Notes: generated by a model from the sequence alone, not told the origin. A stretch of 64,000 bases of DNA from Bog-532 sp963830385 (GCA_963830385.1 CAWHMD010000005.1:1798001-1862000); one strand, 5' to 3'; positions 1 to 9,380 are shown, numbered from the stretch's first letter. Numbers and translations are program-made.

Positions 1-1254
1 GTCCGCCTGCACGGCCAGCCCATCGGAACCGTCCTGGTCGACGCGCCCGGGGGCAAGGTCGACGAAAGCTCCTGCGTCAAGGTGGCGTGGACCTCGCTCG
101 AGCGGGAGATCTCCGAGCACCTGGCCACCGACGGCCTGCCCTTCGAGACTCAGGTGCCGCGCCGGCCGCAGGGCGCCGCGCCCCAGTGTGAGCAGCAGGC
201 CGTCCCGATCCCGGACCCGGCGCCGTCCGTCACCGTCGTGGTCGCCACCCGGGAACGGCAGGCGCTGCTCGCGACCTGCCTGGACGCCCTGGCCGAGCTG
301 GACTATCCGAACTACGACGTCGTGGTGGTGGACAACGCCCCGGTCACCGACCAGACCGAGCGGCTGATCGCGGACACGTACCCGCACGTTCGTTACGTGC
401 GCGAGGACCAGCCCGGCCTGGCGGCCGCCCACAACTGCGGGCTGCGGGCCGCCACCGGCTCGATCCTCGCCTTCACCGACGACGACGTGAAGGTCGATCG
501 CCGCTGGCTCGCCGAGATCGTCCGGGCCTTCCAGGCCGACACCGACGTCGCCTGCGTGACCGGGCTGATCCTGCCGGCCGAGCTGCAGACCAGGGCCCAG
601 ATCATGCTGGAGGCGCACGGGCACTTCGGCAAGGGTTACCAGCAGCGGATCTTCGACCTGAAGGACAACCGGCCGGACGACCCGCTGTTCCCGTTCACGG
701 CCGGGCAGTTCGGTTCCGGCGCGAACATGTCGTTCAACACCGAGATGCTGCGCGCCATCGGCGGCTTCGACCAGGCCACCGGCACCGGCACGGTGGCCCG
801 TGGCGGGGACGACCTGGCCTCGTTCTTCGCCGTGATCGCGAGCGGTCACCGTCTCGTCTACCAGCCGGCCGCGCTGGTGTGGCACCGGCACCGGCGCGAC
901 CTGGAATCGCTGTCCAACCAGGCCTACGGCTACGGGGTCGGCCTGGGCGCCTACCTCGCCAGCGCGCTGGCCGCCCACCCGGCCTCGCTGGGCCGGGCCA
1001 TCTACCGGGCACCGGCCGGGCTGGCCTACGCGCTCCGGAAGAGCTCCCGGCTCGACGCCCACCTGCAGAGCGAGAGCGAGTGGCCGCGCGAGCTGTCCCG
1101 GCTGGAGCGCCGGGGGCTGGCGTACGGCCCGCTCGCCTACGGCATCAGCCGGTGGCGCACGCACGGCACCCGCCGCCGCGGCGCGGTCCCGGCGCCGCGG
1201 GCCGCCGAGCACGACCAGGCCAGCACGAACCAGGCCAGCACGAACCAGGCTTAG
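1..1254 (+). CDS. Glycosyltransferase family 2 protein, 5' end outside the window
   Basis: The frame is open from base 1 and reads sensibly upstream of the first in-window start (GTG at 82), so the gene begins before the window and at least 417 codons are visible. It has a GT-A fold domain: VTVVVATRER at the first strand, DVVVVDN, then the FTDDDV metal-binding Asp motif, and a later GGDD stretch before a WHRH motif. This family transfers a sugar from a nucleotide sugar to cell-surface or secondary-metabolite acceptors; the acceptor cannot be read from sequence. The last codons are a short tandem repeat (QASTN units). A polysaccharide deacetylase lies convergently downstream, which fits a cell-envelope glycan role (inference). 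Confidence 0.85.
   Translation, partial: VRLHGQPIGTVLVDAPGGKVDESSCVKVAWTSLEREISEHLATDGLPFETQVPRRPQGAAPQCEQQAVPIPDPAPSVTVVVATRERQALLATCLDALAELDYPNYDVVVVDNAPVTDQTERLIADTYPHVRYVREDQPGLAAAHNCGLRAATGSILAFTDDDVKVDRRWLAEIVRAFQADTDVACVTGLILPAELQTRAQIMLEAHGHFGKGYQQRIFDLKDNRPDDPLFPFTAGQFGSGANMSFNTEMLRAIGGFDQATGTGTVARGGDDLASFFAVIASGHRLVYQPAALVWHRHRRDLESLSNQAYGYGVGLGAYLASALAAHPASLGRAIYRAPAGLAYALRKSSRLDAHLQSESEWPRELSRLERRGLAYGPLAYGISRWRTHGTRRRGAVPAPRAAEHDQASTNQASTNQA
1214..1250 (+). repeat. 15-bp tandem repeat at the 3' end of the glycosyltransferase gene
   Basis: The unit ACCAGGCCAGCACGA occurs about 2.5 times head to tail and encodes the QASTNQASTNQA tail. The repeat length is a multiple of three, so copy-number change would keep the frame. 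Confidence 0.8.
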
Positions 1255-1288
1255 CGCACCGGGCTTAACGAACCGGGCTTAGCCGGGC

Positions 1289-2143
1289 TCAGAAGCTCTG
1301 GGTGCCCGGGTGGCGCAGCTGCTGGACCCGGCGGTACTGGCGCCAGCCGAACGACAGCACCCGGTGCCGGGCGGAGATGACCCGGGCCCCCTGGGGACGC
1401 AGCCACTGGGCGACCGTGGCGGCGTCATGGTCCGCGTGGATCATCAGCCGGGAGATCGCCAGCTCGTTCTCGCCGGCCGGGCTGAGTGACTCCCCCACCG
1501 CGCAGCAGGAATCGAATCCGGCCTCACCGACCAGCCGCCGCACGGTCCGCCGCCAATAGCCGTGCGGGTAGGCAAAGCTGCGGATCGAGTGTCCCAGCAA
1601 GTCCGCCAGGATCGTGCCGCTGAGCTCTATTTCTTTTTTCGCGGCGGCGGCCGGCAGCAGATCCATCTGGCGATGAGAATGCGAATGCGCGCCTATTTCG
1701 ACACCGGCCGATTCCAGCTCTTCAAGATCTGAAGAATTCAGCATCTCGGCGGGTGGCAGGACGCTTTCCTGGGGGCGGTCGGCCAGCGATCCGGTGGTCA
1801 CATAAAGAGTGCTCGGCAATTCCCTTTTTGCCAATTCGGGAAGCGCCGCAGAACGGAAGTCGGCGAAACCGTCGTCGATGGTGATCACCACCGGATCGGC
1901 TGGCATGGCGGTGACTCCGCGAGCCGCGTCGACGTATTCAGAGACCGTCAGCGGCTGCCGTCCGGAGTCCCGCACCGCGTGCAGGTGAGCGGCGAAAACG
2001 CTCGGGCTGACCGTGTACGGGGCGATCCAGGACGGCGGATCGGCCGAGATCGAGTGGTACAGCAGCACCGGCACGGGCGGTCGCGCAGCATCGGAATGCG
2101 CTTGGCCTGGGCGGGTCTGACCGGAACTGGTCCGCGATGGCAT
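1289..2143 (-). CDS. Polysaccharide deacetylase (NodB homology domain)
   Basis: About 284 aa with a NodB/CE4 fold: PVLLYHSIS near the N-terminus, the catalytic TIDDG motif, and SHSHSH, which supplies the metal-binding His residues. Later AYPHGYW corresponds to the conserved Arg/Pro-containing motif region. It would remove N-acetyl groups from peptidoglycan, chitin-like or exported polysaccharide. The start chosen is ATG at 2143 (MPSRTSS), preceded by AGGAAG; the open frame extends further but the extra N-terminus is compositionally unlike protein. No signal peptide is obvious from this start, so the site of action is uncertain. It converges on the upstream glycosyltransferase. Confidence 0.85.
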   Translation of the reverse strand: MPSRTSSGQTRPGQAHSDAARPPVPVLLYHSISADPPSWIAPYTVSPSVFAAHLHAVRDSGRQPLTVSEYVDAARGVTAMPADPVVITIDDGFADFRSAALPELAKRELPSTLYVTTGSLADRPQESVLPPAEMLNSSDLEELESAGVEIGAHSHSHRQMDLLPAAAAKKEIELSGTILADLLGHSIRSFAYPHGYWRRTVRRLVGEAGFDSCCAVGESLSPAGENELAISRLMIHADHDAATVAQWLRPQGARVISARHRVLSFGWRQYRRVQQLRHPGTQSF

Positions 2144-2403
2144 TTCGGCTTCCTGGACGGTCGGTAATGGTCGGTCATGAAGGTTCTCAAGGCGTAGGAG
2201 CATACCATCCCGACTCAAGCAAAATGGGCATACGCCGCACAATCGCACAAGCCGACGATGGGCCGGTGTGGCCTTTCGGGGTACCCTAGGTTCAGAGAGG
2301 GAGCCGGCCCCCGCGCAAACCGGCACCATCTCGTCTAACCCCGGAGCGGGCAAAGGCGTCAAATCGAGGTTTTGCCGCGCCCCGGAAAGGAAACGCAAGA
2401 AGT

Positions 2404-2664
2404 ATGAGCAACCCCCGCGAGCCGGTCGTTTGCCGGTGCGGCCATGAACGGCCGGCTCATTCTCACTTCCGCCGCGGTACGGACTGCGCTCTGTGCGAGT
2501 GCCGGCGGTGGTCGGTTCCCTTCTGGACCCGGATTCCGGTGTTGCGGAAGAGGACGTCACCCGGCGGCGCGGCCCCGCTGGACCCCTCGCGGCCCGCGGC
2601 GGTTCCCCGCCGTAGGCCCGGCCACTCGCCCGAGCCGTCGGCCCCGGACTCGCTGGCCGGATAG
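2404..2664 (+). CDS. Small Cys-rich (CxCGH...CxxC) hypothetical protein
   Basis: 86 aa. The N-terminal half carries CRCGHERPAHSHFRRG followed by TDCALCEC, an arrangement of Cys and His that looks like a small zinc-binding knuckle. Similar short CxCGH proteins recur in actinomycete genomes without known function. The C-terminal half is Pro/Arg-rich and low in structure. ATG follows an AAAGGAAA purine stretch, and the frame is not a shadow of any gene on the other strand. No function is assigned. Confidence 0.55.
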   Translation: MSNPREPVVCRCGHERPAHSHFRRGTDCALCECRRWSVPFWTRIPVLRKRTSPGGAAPLDPSRPAAVPRRRPGHSPEPSAPDSLAG

Positions 2665-2828
2665 CGGCACCATCCGGGGGGCTGGCTGCCCCCTCGAATC
2701 AGCAGGTCCATTGCGGCCGGGTCGCTGGCGGGTGGCGGTGGCCGGTGCTGGCGCCACGCGCGGGCGGCCTGTAGCGTAAACCGGGCGGTTGGCGTTATCC
2801 GTGCTGGCGGTTCCACGTGGGGCCTGTG

Positions 2829-5166
2829 ATGCTGCTAGATCGGCTCCCGGAACGCGCTGCGCTCAGCCAGCTGATCGACGCGGCGCGGGCGGGGCGCAGC
2901 GGTGTGCTCGTGCTGCGCGGGGAGCCGGGGATCGGCAAGACCGCGCTGCTGGACTGGACGGTCGGGTTGGCGGCTGGCCTGCGCGTGGTCCGGGTGGCTG
3001 GGGTCGAGTCGGAGATGGAGCTGGCGTTCGCCGCCCTTCAGCAGCTGTGCGCGCCGATGCTGGACAAGCTGGCGGGCCTGCCCGATCCTCAGCGGGCCGC
3101 GCTGGGAGTCGCGTTCGGCCTGGAGACGGAGGCGGCGCCGGACCGGTTCCTGGTCGGGCTGGCCGCGCTCAGCCTGCTGTCAGAGGCGGCTGCGCAACAG
3201 CCCCTGTTGTGCGTGATCGATGACGCGCAGTGGCTGGACCGGGCCTCGGCGCAGGCGCTGGCGTTCGTGGCGCGCCGGCTGCTGGCCGAGCCGGTCGCGC
3301 TGGTATTCACCACCCGTGAGCCGGGCGAGGAGCTCCGGGGATTTCCGGAGCTACCGGTCGGGGGCCTGCGTGAGGGTGACGCGCGGGAGCTGCTCAGCTC
3401 AGTGATCAGGGGGCCACTGGATGAGCGGATCCGGGACCGCATCGTGGCGGAGACGCGGGGCAATCCGCTGGCGTTGCTCGAGCTGCCGCGGGACGCAACG
3501 CCTGCCGACCTGGCCGACGGGTTCGGCTGGCCGAGTGTGCCGGGGCTGCCCGGCGTCCCGGGGTCATCGGGGCGGATTGAGGATAGTTTCCGGCGGCGGC
3601 TGGAGGTACTGCCGCCCGCCACCCAGCGGCTGATGCTGGTGGCCGCGGCGGAGCCGACCGGGGAGCCGGCGCTGGTGTGGAGGGCGGCGGAGCGGCTCGG
3701 GATCGGGGCCGAGGCCCTCGCGCCCGCGGCGGATGCAGGATTGCTGACGATCGGCGAGCGGATGACCTTTCGTCACCCGCTGGTGCGGTCGGCGGCGTAC
3801 CGGGCCGCGTCGCCGGCCGACCGGCGGGCCGCGCACCAGGCGCTGGCCGCCGCGACCGATCCGCAGGCCGACCCCGATCGCCGCGCCTGGCACCGCGCGC
3901 AGGCGACACCCGGGCCCGATGAGGACGTCGCGGCCGAGCTGGAACGGTCGGCGGGCCGGGCCCAGGCGCGCGGCGGCCTGGCCGCGGCGGCTGCCTTCCT
4001 GGAGCGCGCGGCCGCCATGACCCTGGACCCGGCGCGCCGGGCAGAGCGGGCGCTGGCCGCGGCGCAGGCCAAGTACCAGGCGGGCGAGTTCGATGCCACC
4101 CTGGCCCTGCTGGCGATCGCGGAGGCCGGGCCGCTCGATGAGCTGCAACGCGCGCGGGCGGACCGGCTGCGCGGCCACATCGCGTTCTCGACCAGCCGCG
4201 GCAGTGACGCACCCCCGCTGCTGCTGAAGGCGGCCCGGCAATTCGAGCCCCTCGACTCCCGGCTGGCGCGCGAGACGTACCTGGACGCGCTGGCCGCCGC
4301 GATCTCCGCCGGCCGCCTGGCGCTTGGCGGCGGGCTGCCCGAGATCGCCGAGGCGGCGCGCGCGGCGCCGCCGACGGGCCCCGTCCGCGGGTCCGACCTG
4401 CTGCTGGATGGCGTGGCGCTACTGGTGACGGAAGGCTACCCGGCCGGGGCGCCGGTGCTCCGCCAGGCGGTGAGCGCCTTCCGCGGGACGGATGTCTCCA
4501 GGGAAGAGGGGCTGCGCTGGCTCTGGCTGGCCTGCCATGCCGCGCAGGGCAGATTGTGTGGGACCACGCCAGCTGGGACGTGCTGTCCGGCCGCCAGATC
4601 ACGTTCGCCCGTGACGCTGGCGCGCTTATCGCGCTCCCCCTCGCCTTTAGCACGCGCGCGAGAGCGCACGTGTTCGCCGGGGAGTTCGCCGAGGCGCAGC
4701 CGCCGAGAACCTCTACCGCGAGGCCATCGACCGCTTCGGCCGCACCCGCCTCTGCGTGGAACTAGGGCGCGCTCATCTGCTCTACGGCGAGTGGCTGCGC
4801 CGCCAGCGGCGCCGGCGTGACGCCCGCGGCCAGCTCAGCAGCGCATACCAGATCTTCGACTCGGCCGGCGCCGCGGCGTTCGCCGAACGGGCCCGCATCG
4901 AGCTGCGGGCAACCGGCGGGCACGCCCGGCAGCCCATCATCGAGACGCCGGATACCCTGACCGCGCAAGAAACGCTGATCGCCCGCCTGGCCGGCGACGG
5001 CGCCTCCAACCCGCAGATCGCCGCGCAGCTGTTCATCAGCCCCGCCACCGTCGCCTACCACCTGCGGAAGGTCTTCACCAAGCTCGGCATCAGCTCCCGC
5101 AGCCAGCTTGCTCCCGCGCTTCCCGCCCGGCAAGGCGCAGCACCGCCGGTCACGCCGCAGGACTGA
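2829..5166 (+). pseudogene. Decayed LuxR-family (LAL-type) ATPase regulator
   Basis: The N-terminal part (from MLLDRLPERAAL) is a STAND/AAA ATPase with a Walker A GEPGIGKTALL and a Walker B-like LLCVIDDAQWLD, followed by helical repeats. Near 4548 the frame is lost: the family sequence continues in another frame (WDHASWDVLSGRQ, 4556 on). Near 4690 it jumps again, directly from FAGEFAEA to AENLYREAIDRFGRTRL, skipping roughly 120 residues expected in this family. The last 136 codons end in an intact LuxR HTH (LTAQETLIARLAGDGASNPQIA). Two frame breaks plus an internal deletion make a functional full-length regulator unlikely. GTG codons at 2817 and 2826 are alternative starts. Confidence 0.85.
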
Positions 5167-5678
5167 TTCCCAAGGCAGATCCGCGCCCCGCGGCGGCCGT
5201 CCCGGCGTGGACGGCTATCAACACGCTATCCACCACCGGGCCACGGCTATCAACCCCGGCGGATGCGCACCGGCGCGCGCCGGACCTAGCGTCGATGTCA
5301 TGCCTCAACCGTCTGTGCGGCATGGCGGGAACTGCTGCCTGGTGGCCGCGCCGTCACCCCTGACCGCCGTGGTTTGTCCCACCCTGCGGCCATCGCCGCC
5401 TAAGTGTCAGCGATGAGCCAGATGTCACTGTCCAAAGCCGAGCGGGCCCTGGAGAACCGAGCCTACGTCCGCATGCTCCTCAGGCTCCGGCAGCCAGCAT
5501 TCGCCGCCGCGCTCGCAGCCGCCGAACAGGACTTCTTCACTGCCCGGCGCGGTGTCGCCCGCCAGACATGCTCCGCTGCCGGGGCCTGGCCTGGTCTTAG
5601 GTGCCCAGCACATCAGCGCGATCACGGCCCCGCGCATTGGCCCGCCCCAGTGCGATCGCGCAGCTGAGGTGCGGAAAG
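5167..5678. other. Intergenic stretch without a confident gene
   Basis: About 510 bp between the decayed regulator and the sigma factor. An open frame at 5404-5667 (+) starts MSAMSQMSLSKAERALEN and looks protein-like for about 50 codons before turning to low-complexity Pro/Arg. I recognise no family and see no clear ribosome binding site. It may be another decayed gene. Confidence 0.35.
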
Positions 5679-6260
5679 ATGAGAACTGGGGCAGCCTCAG
5701 CAGAGCAGTCCGATGAGGAGCTGCTCGCCGGCCTGGGCGCGGGCGATCCCGACCTCGCGGTCGCATTCGTGAGACGGTTCCAGCGGATCGTTTTCAGCGT
5801 TGCGCAGGACATTACCGGCGACCCGGCCACCGCCGAGGACGTCGCACAGCGTGCCTTCGAGCAGGCGTGGCGGCGCGCGTCGGTGTATGACTCAAGACGC
5901 GGCTCCGTCTCGGCATGGCTCACCACGATCACGCACAACCTGGCGATCGACGCCGTCCGCCCCCGAGCGGCGGTGCCGATGGACCCGGACGACCTGCCGA
6001 TCGTCCTTGCCGCTATGACCGACAACCCGGAGCAGGTAACGGTCGCCCGCGACAGCGCGGAACGGCTGCGGCAGGCCCTCGCCGGGCTGCCCGCCCGGCA
6101 GGCACGGGCGGTGGCGATGTCCTGGGTCTACGGCCTGACCGGGCGGCAGGTCGCCGATACCGAAGGGATTCCCCTCGGTACTGCAAAGACGCGGATTCGG
6201 GACGGTATGCAGAAACTGCGGGCCGCCTACCTTCTGGAGAAAGCAGCCGGCCATGAGTGA
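5679..6260 (+). CDS. ECF-type RNA polymerase sigma factor
   Basis: 193 aa with region 2 (VAFVRRFQRIVFSVAQDITGD, then AEDVAQRAFEQAWRRA and WLTTITHNLAIDAVR) and region 4 (LPARQARAVAMSWVYGLTGRQVA followed by PLGTAKTRIRDGMQKLR). It would direct core polymerase to a stress or envelope regulon. ATG 5679 follows GAGG at a workable distance. The stop overlaps the next start by 8 bp (ATGAGTGA), the usual arrangement for a sigma factor and its anti-sigma factor. Here the downstream frame begins like an anti-sigma gene but runs into OsmC sequence, so the cognate anti-sigma appears to be lost. Confidence 0.9.
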   Translation: MRTGAASAEQSDEELLAGLGAGDPDLAVAFVRRFQRIVFSVAQDITGDPATAEDVAQRAFEQAWRRASVYDSRRGSVSAWLTTITHNLAIDAVRPRAAVPMDPDDLPIVLAAMTDNPEQVTVARDSAERLRQALAGLPARQARAVAMSWVYGLTGRQVADTEGIPLGTAKTRIRDGMQKLRAAYLLEKAAGHE

Positions 6261-6686
6261 GCACAACGACGTGACATGCGCAGACCCGCATGACGTGGCC
6301 GCCGTGGGGCTGTCGCCGCAGGTGGGGTTCAGCGCGCAGGGGACGCTGGTCGGCGTGACCGAGGTGGACGTGCAGACCGGGGCGCACACCTTCAAGGTGG
6401 ACGAGCCGCCGGCGCTGGGCGGGGCCGACGCCGCGGCGAACCCGGTGCAGTACGCCCTCGCTTCGCTCGGTTCCGGGTTCTTCGGCGTGGACGACACCGT
6501 GCGGGCCCGGCTTCACCGCCGTCCGGGTCGAGGTCAGCGTGACCGGTCCGGACGCGCCCGAACGCTACGACGAGCTGGCGGCCGCGGTGGACCAGCACTG
6601 CCCGGTGCTGGACCTGTTCCCAGAACCCGGTGCCGGTGACCCGCGATCAGCACTCCGTAAAGCGGAGTCCGTTCACAGGTCTCTGA
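6253..6686 (+). pseudogene. OsmC-family remnant fused to an anti-sigma-like start
   Basis: The first ~17 codons (MSEHNDVTCADPHDVAA) resemble the start of zinc-finger anti-sigma factors. From about 6325 the sequence is OsmC-like: FKVDEPPALGG, NPVQYALASLGS. The block after LGS that should hold the catalytic Cys (typically LGSCQA) is missing and the sequence resumes at GFFGVDDTVR. After 6508 the family sequence continues in another frame (GFTAVRVEVSVTGPDAPERYDEL, HCPVLDLF) and shifts once more near 6620 to read QNPVPVTRDQHSVK. So there is an internal deletion of about 35 residues plus two frameshifts. Peroxidase activity is not expected. Confidence 0.8.
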
Positions 6687-7083
6687 TCTGGTCGATGGTG
6701 GCCGACTCATCGGGGTCCTCGGCGGTCACCTCCAGGAACGCCCGGACGCACTCCACGGCCACGTCGGGTGCCAGCCGCTTCAGGCTGAGCGCCAGTACGT
6801 TGGCGTCGTTCCAGCGGCGGGCGTTGGCGGCGATCCACGGCTCCCAGGCCAGCGCGGCCCGCACGCCCGCCACCTTGTTCGCCGCGATCGACGTGCCGGT
6901 GCCGGTCCAGCACATGAGCACCGCGTAGTCGGCGTCGCCGGCCGCGACCGCCTGCCCGGCCGCCCGGGCGAACTCCGGCCAACTACTGCCGCCGAGGACC
7001 TGGAGGTCGGCCACTCCCCGCAGATGATCGACGACCGCCCGCGTGCAGTCGTTCTCGTCGTCGGCGCCGAACACGACCCTCAT
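6673..7083 (-). CDS. RpiB/LacA/LacB family sugar-phosphate isomerase-like protein
   Basis: 136 aa from ATG 7083. The family signature is present as CWTGTGTSIAANKVAGVRAAL, with Cys58 at the position of the catalytic Cys of ribose-5-phosphate isomerase B; the N-terminus VVFGADDEND replaces the usual ADHAG. The C-terminal half includes NDANVLALS, matching the family motif. The expected reaction is aldose-ketose isomerisation of a phosphorylated pentose or hexose; the altered N-terminal motif makes the substrate uncertain. Its 3' end overlaps the decayed OsmC frame tail to tail. Confidence 0.75.
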   Translation of the reverse strand: MRVVFGADDENDCTRAVVDHLRGVADLQVLGGSSWPEFARAAGQAVAAGDADYAVLMCWTGTGTSIAANKVAGVRAALAWEPWIAANARRWNDANVLALSLKRLAPDVAVECVRAFLEVTAEDPDESATIDQIRDL

Positions 7084-7187
7084 GACCGCGACCATACCGC
7101 CGGAGCCTGACCCAGTGCCGGCGGGGAAGACCGCACACGGGAAGATCTTGCCATGGTCCTGATGGTGTCGGTTGATCCAGAAAAGGA

Positions 7188-8537
7188 ATGGTCGTGAGCA
7201 GCCCAGCAGCAGACCCCACCCGTCCCCCGGTGACCGTGCTCGGGACCGGCTACCTGGGCGTGGCGCACGCGGCGTGCCTGGCTGAGCTGGGCTTCGACGT
7301 GCTCGGGGTGGACGTGGACGTGGCCAAGATCGACGCGCTCAGCCGGGGTGAGCTGCCGTTCTACGAACCGGGCCTGGCCCCGCTGCTGCAGTCGGGCCTG
7401 AAGTCGGGCCGGCTGTCGTTCTCGACCTCGTACGCGGAGGCGGCCGCCTTCGGCGACGTGCACTTCATCTGCGTGGGCACACCGCAGCAGCGGGACTCCC
7501 GGGCGGCCGACCTGTCCCAGGTGCGGGGGTGCCTGGAGGAGCTCGCCCCCCGGCTGGACCGGCCGGTGCTGGTGGTCGGCAAGTCGACGGTGCCGGTCGG
7601 CACGGCCGCCACGCTGGCGGCCCGGCTGACCGAGCTGGCGCCGGCCGGGGACGGCTGTGAGCTGGCCTGGAATCCCGAGTTCCTGCGGGAGGGGCACGCG
7701 GTCGAGGACACGCTGCGGCCGGACCGGATCGTGGCCGGGGTGCGGCCGGGACGGGCCGAGCAGATCCTCCGCGACATCTACGCCGAGCCGATCCGCTCCG
7801 GGGTGCCGTTCCTGGTCACCGACCTGCCCACCGCCGAGCTGGTCAAGGTGGCCGCGAACGCGTTCCTGGCCACCAAGATCTCCTTCATCAACGCGATGGC
7901 CGAGGTGTGCGAGGCGGCCCACGCCGACGTCACCATGCTGTCCGAGGCCCTCGGCCACGACCCGCGGATCGGCCGGGCCTCGATGCGGCCCGGGCTCGGG
8001 TTCGGCGGCGGCTGCCTGCCCAAGGACATCCGGGCGTTCATGGCCCGGGCCGAGGAGCTGGGGGTCGAGCCGGCCCTGTCGTTCCTGCGCCAGGTGGACG
8101 ACATCAACCTGCGCCGCCGGGCCCGGATGGTGGACCTGGCCCGCGAGCAGGCGGGCGGCTCGCTGCAGGGGCGGACGATCGGCGTGCTGGGGGTGGCGTT
8201 CAAGCCGGACTCCGATGACATCCGCGACTCCCCCGCCCTGGACGTGGCGGCGACCATCCACGGGCTGGGCGCCACCGTGACCGTCTACGACCCGGCCGCG
8301 ATGGGCCACGCCCGCCGGGCCCACCCGGAGCTGGGTTACGCGGGCTCGGCGGTCGAGGCGGTGACCGGGGCCGACGTCACGCTGCTGCTGACCGAGTGGC
8401 AGGAGTTCCGCGAGGCCGACCCGGAGGAACTGGGCCAGGCGGTGGCCCAGCGCCACATCCTGGACGGCCGGAACGCGCTGGACCCGGACCGCTGGCGGGC
8501 CGCGTCCTGGGTGTACCGGGCCCTCGGCCGGCCCTGA
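7188..8537 (+). CDS. UDP-glucose 6-dehydrogenase
   Basis: 449 aa, family length. N-terminal Rossmann NAD site VTVLGTGYLGVAHA, central helical dimerisation domain with VKVAANAFLATKISFINA, the catalytic Cys276 in FGGGCLPKD, and a C-terminal UDP-binding domain starting GRTIGVLGVAFKPDSDDIRDS. It oxidises UDP-glucose to UDP-glucuronate with two NAD+, supplying uronic acid for envelope polysaccharides. AAAAGGA lies directly before ATG 7188; GTG 7194 (two codons on) has better spacing and may be the true start. GDP-mannose dehydrogenase is a related alternative, but the motif set fits Ugd better. Confidence 0.9.
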   Translation: MVVSSPAADPTRPPVTVLGTGYLGVAHAACLAELGFDVLGVDVDVAKIDALSRGELPFYEPGLAPLLQSGLKSGRLSFSTSYAEAAAFGDVHFICVGTPQQRDSRAADLSQVRGCLEELAPRLDRPVLVVGKSTVPVGTAATLAARLTELAPAGDGCELAWNPEFLREGHAVEDTLRPDRIVAGVRPGRAEQILRDIYAEPIRSGVPFLVTDLPTAELVKVAANAFLATKISFINAMAEVCEAAHADVTMLSEALGHDPRIGRASMRPGLGFGGGCLPKDIRAFMARAEELGVEPALSFLRQVDDINLRRRARMVDLAREQAGGSLQGRTIGVLGVAFKPDSDDIRDSPALDVAATIHGLGATVTVYDPAAMGHARRAHPELGYAGSAVEAVTGADVTLLLTEWQEFREADPEELGQAVAQRHILDGRNALDPDRWRAASWVYRALGRP

Positions 8538-8565
8538 CGGCGGCCGGCGCTGGGCCTGGCTGGCC

Positions 8566-9339
8566 CTAGCTGGCCAGGACGGCGACGCCGACCCGGCCGC
8601 CGTCCACGTCGATCACCGTGCCCTGCACGAACGCGGCCTCGTCGCTGGCCAGGTAGACGGCGGCGTGGGCGATGGCGTCGGGCGTGCCCGGCTGGCCGGC
8701 CGGGGTACCGCGCATCATCGTGTCCCCGGGCAGCGTCTCCGGGGTGGGCTCGTGGACGACTCCGGGTGAGATCGCGTTGACCCGGACGCCGGACGGGCCG
8801 AACTCGGCCGCCCAGGCCCGGGTGAGCGTCTCCATCGCCCCCTTGCTCGAGCTGTACAGGGCGCCGACCGGGATGCCGATGCGGGCGATCCACGAGCCGA
8901 GGTTGATGATGACCCCGCCGCCCGTGGCCGCCATGGCCGGCGCCACGGCGGCGACCAGGAAGAACGGGGCCTTCACGTTGACCGCGTAGACCTGGTCGAA
9001 GGTGGTCTCGTCAGTGCCCGGCGTGACCGGGCCCGGGTAGATGCCGGCGTTGTTGACCAGGATGTCGATGCGCCCGCCGAGGATGGCGGTGCTCAGCTCG
9101 GCCAGCTCACGGCTGCGGTCGGCGCTACCGTCCAGGTCGGCGGGGACGAAGCTGGCGCGGCCGCCGGACGCCTCGATCTCCTTGACCACGGCGGCGCCGC
9201 GGTCGGGGTTGCGGCCAGACACCACCACGTGGGCGCCCTCGGCCGCGAAGGCCAGCGCGATGGCGCGGCCGATGTTGCTGGTGGCCCCGGTGACCAGGGC
9301 CTTTTTACCCACCAGGCGGGTACCTATTGATTGGACCAT
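8566..9339 (-). CDS. SDR family oxidoreductase
   Basis: 257 aa from ATG 9339. Classical short-chain dehydrogenase: cofactor motif TGATSNIGRAIA, NNAG, Ser in INLGSWIA, catalytic YSSSK, and the C-terminal GTVIDVDGG. R in SGRNPDR after the second strand suggests NADP(H). An upstream ATG at 9381 would add 14 residues but would put the operator palindromes inside the gene. It is divergent from a TetR regulator with shared palindromes, so it is very probably that regulator's target. Substrate unknown. Confidence 0.85.
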   Translation of the reverse strand: MVQSIGTRLVGKKALVTGATSNIGRAIALAFAAEGAHVVVSGRNPDRGAAVVKEIEASGGRASFVPADLDGSADRSRELAELSTAILGGRIDILVNNAGIYPGPVTPGTDETTFDQVYAVNVKAPFFLVAAVAPAMAATGGGVIINLGSWIARIGIPVGALYSSSKGAMETLTRAWAAEFGPSGVRVNAISPGVVHEPTPETLPGDTMMRGTPAGQPGTPDAIAHAAVYLASDEAAFVQGTVIDVDGGRVGVAVLAS

Positions 9340-9347
9340 GCGGTCCA
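9332..9347. promoter_or_regulatory. Palindromic operator 1 of the SDR/TetR pair
   Basis: TGGACC-ATGC-GGTCCA is a perfect inverted repeat overlapping the SDR start codon. With the second copy 33 bp away (about three helical turns) it fits paired TetR-dimer sites. Confidence 0.65.
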
Positions 9348-9364
9348 CTATGCCCGGGATAGAA

Positions 9365-9380
9365 TGGACTGTCAAGTCCA
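9365..9380. promoter_or_regulatory. Palindromic operator 2 of the SDR/TetR pair
   Basis: TGGACT-GTCA-AGTCCA is a perfect inverted repeat of the same form as the copy at 9332-9347, giving the shared consensus TGGACY-N4-RGTCCA between the divergent genes. Confidence 0.65.
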
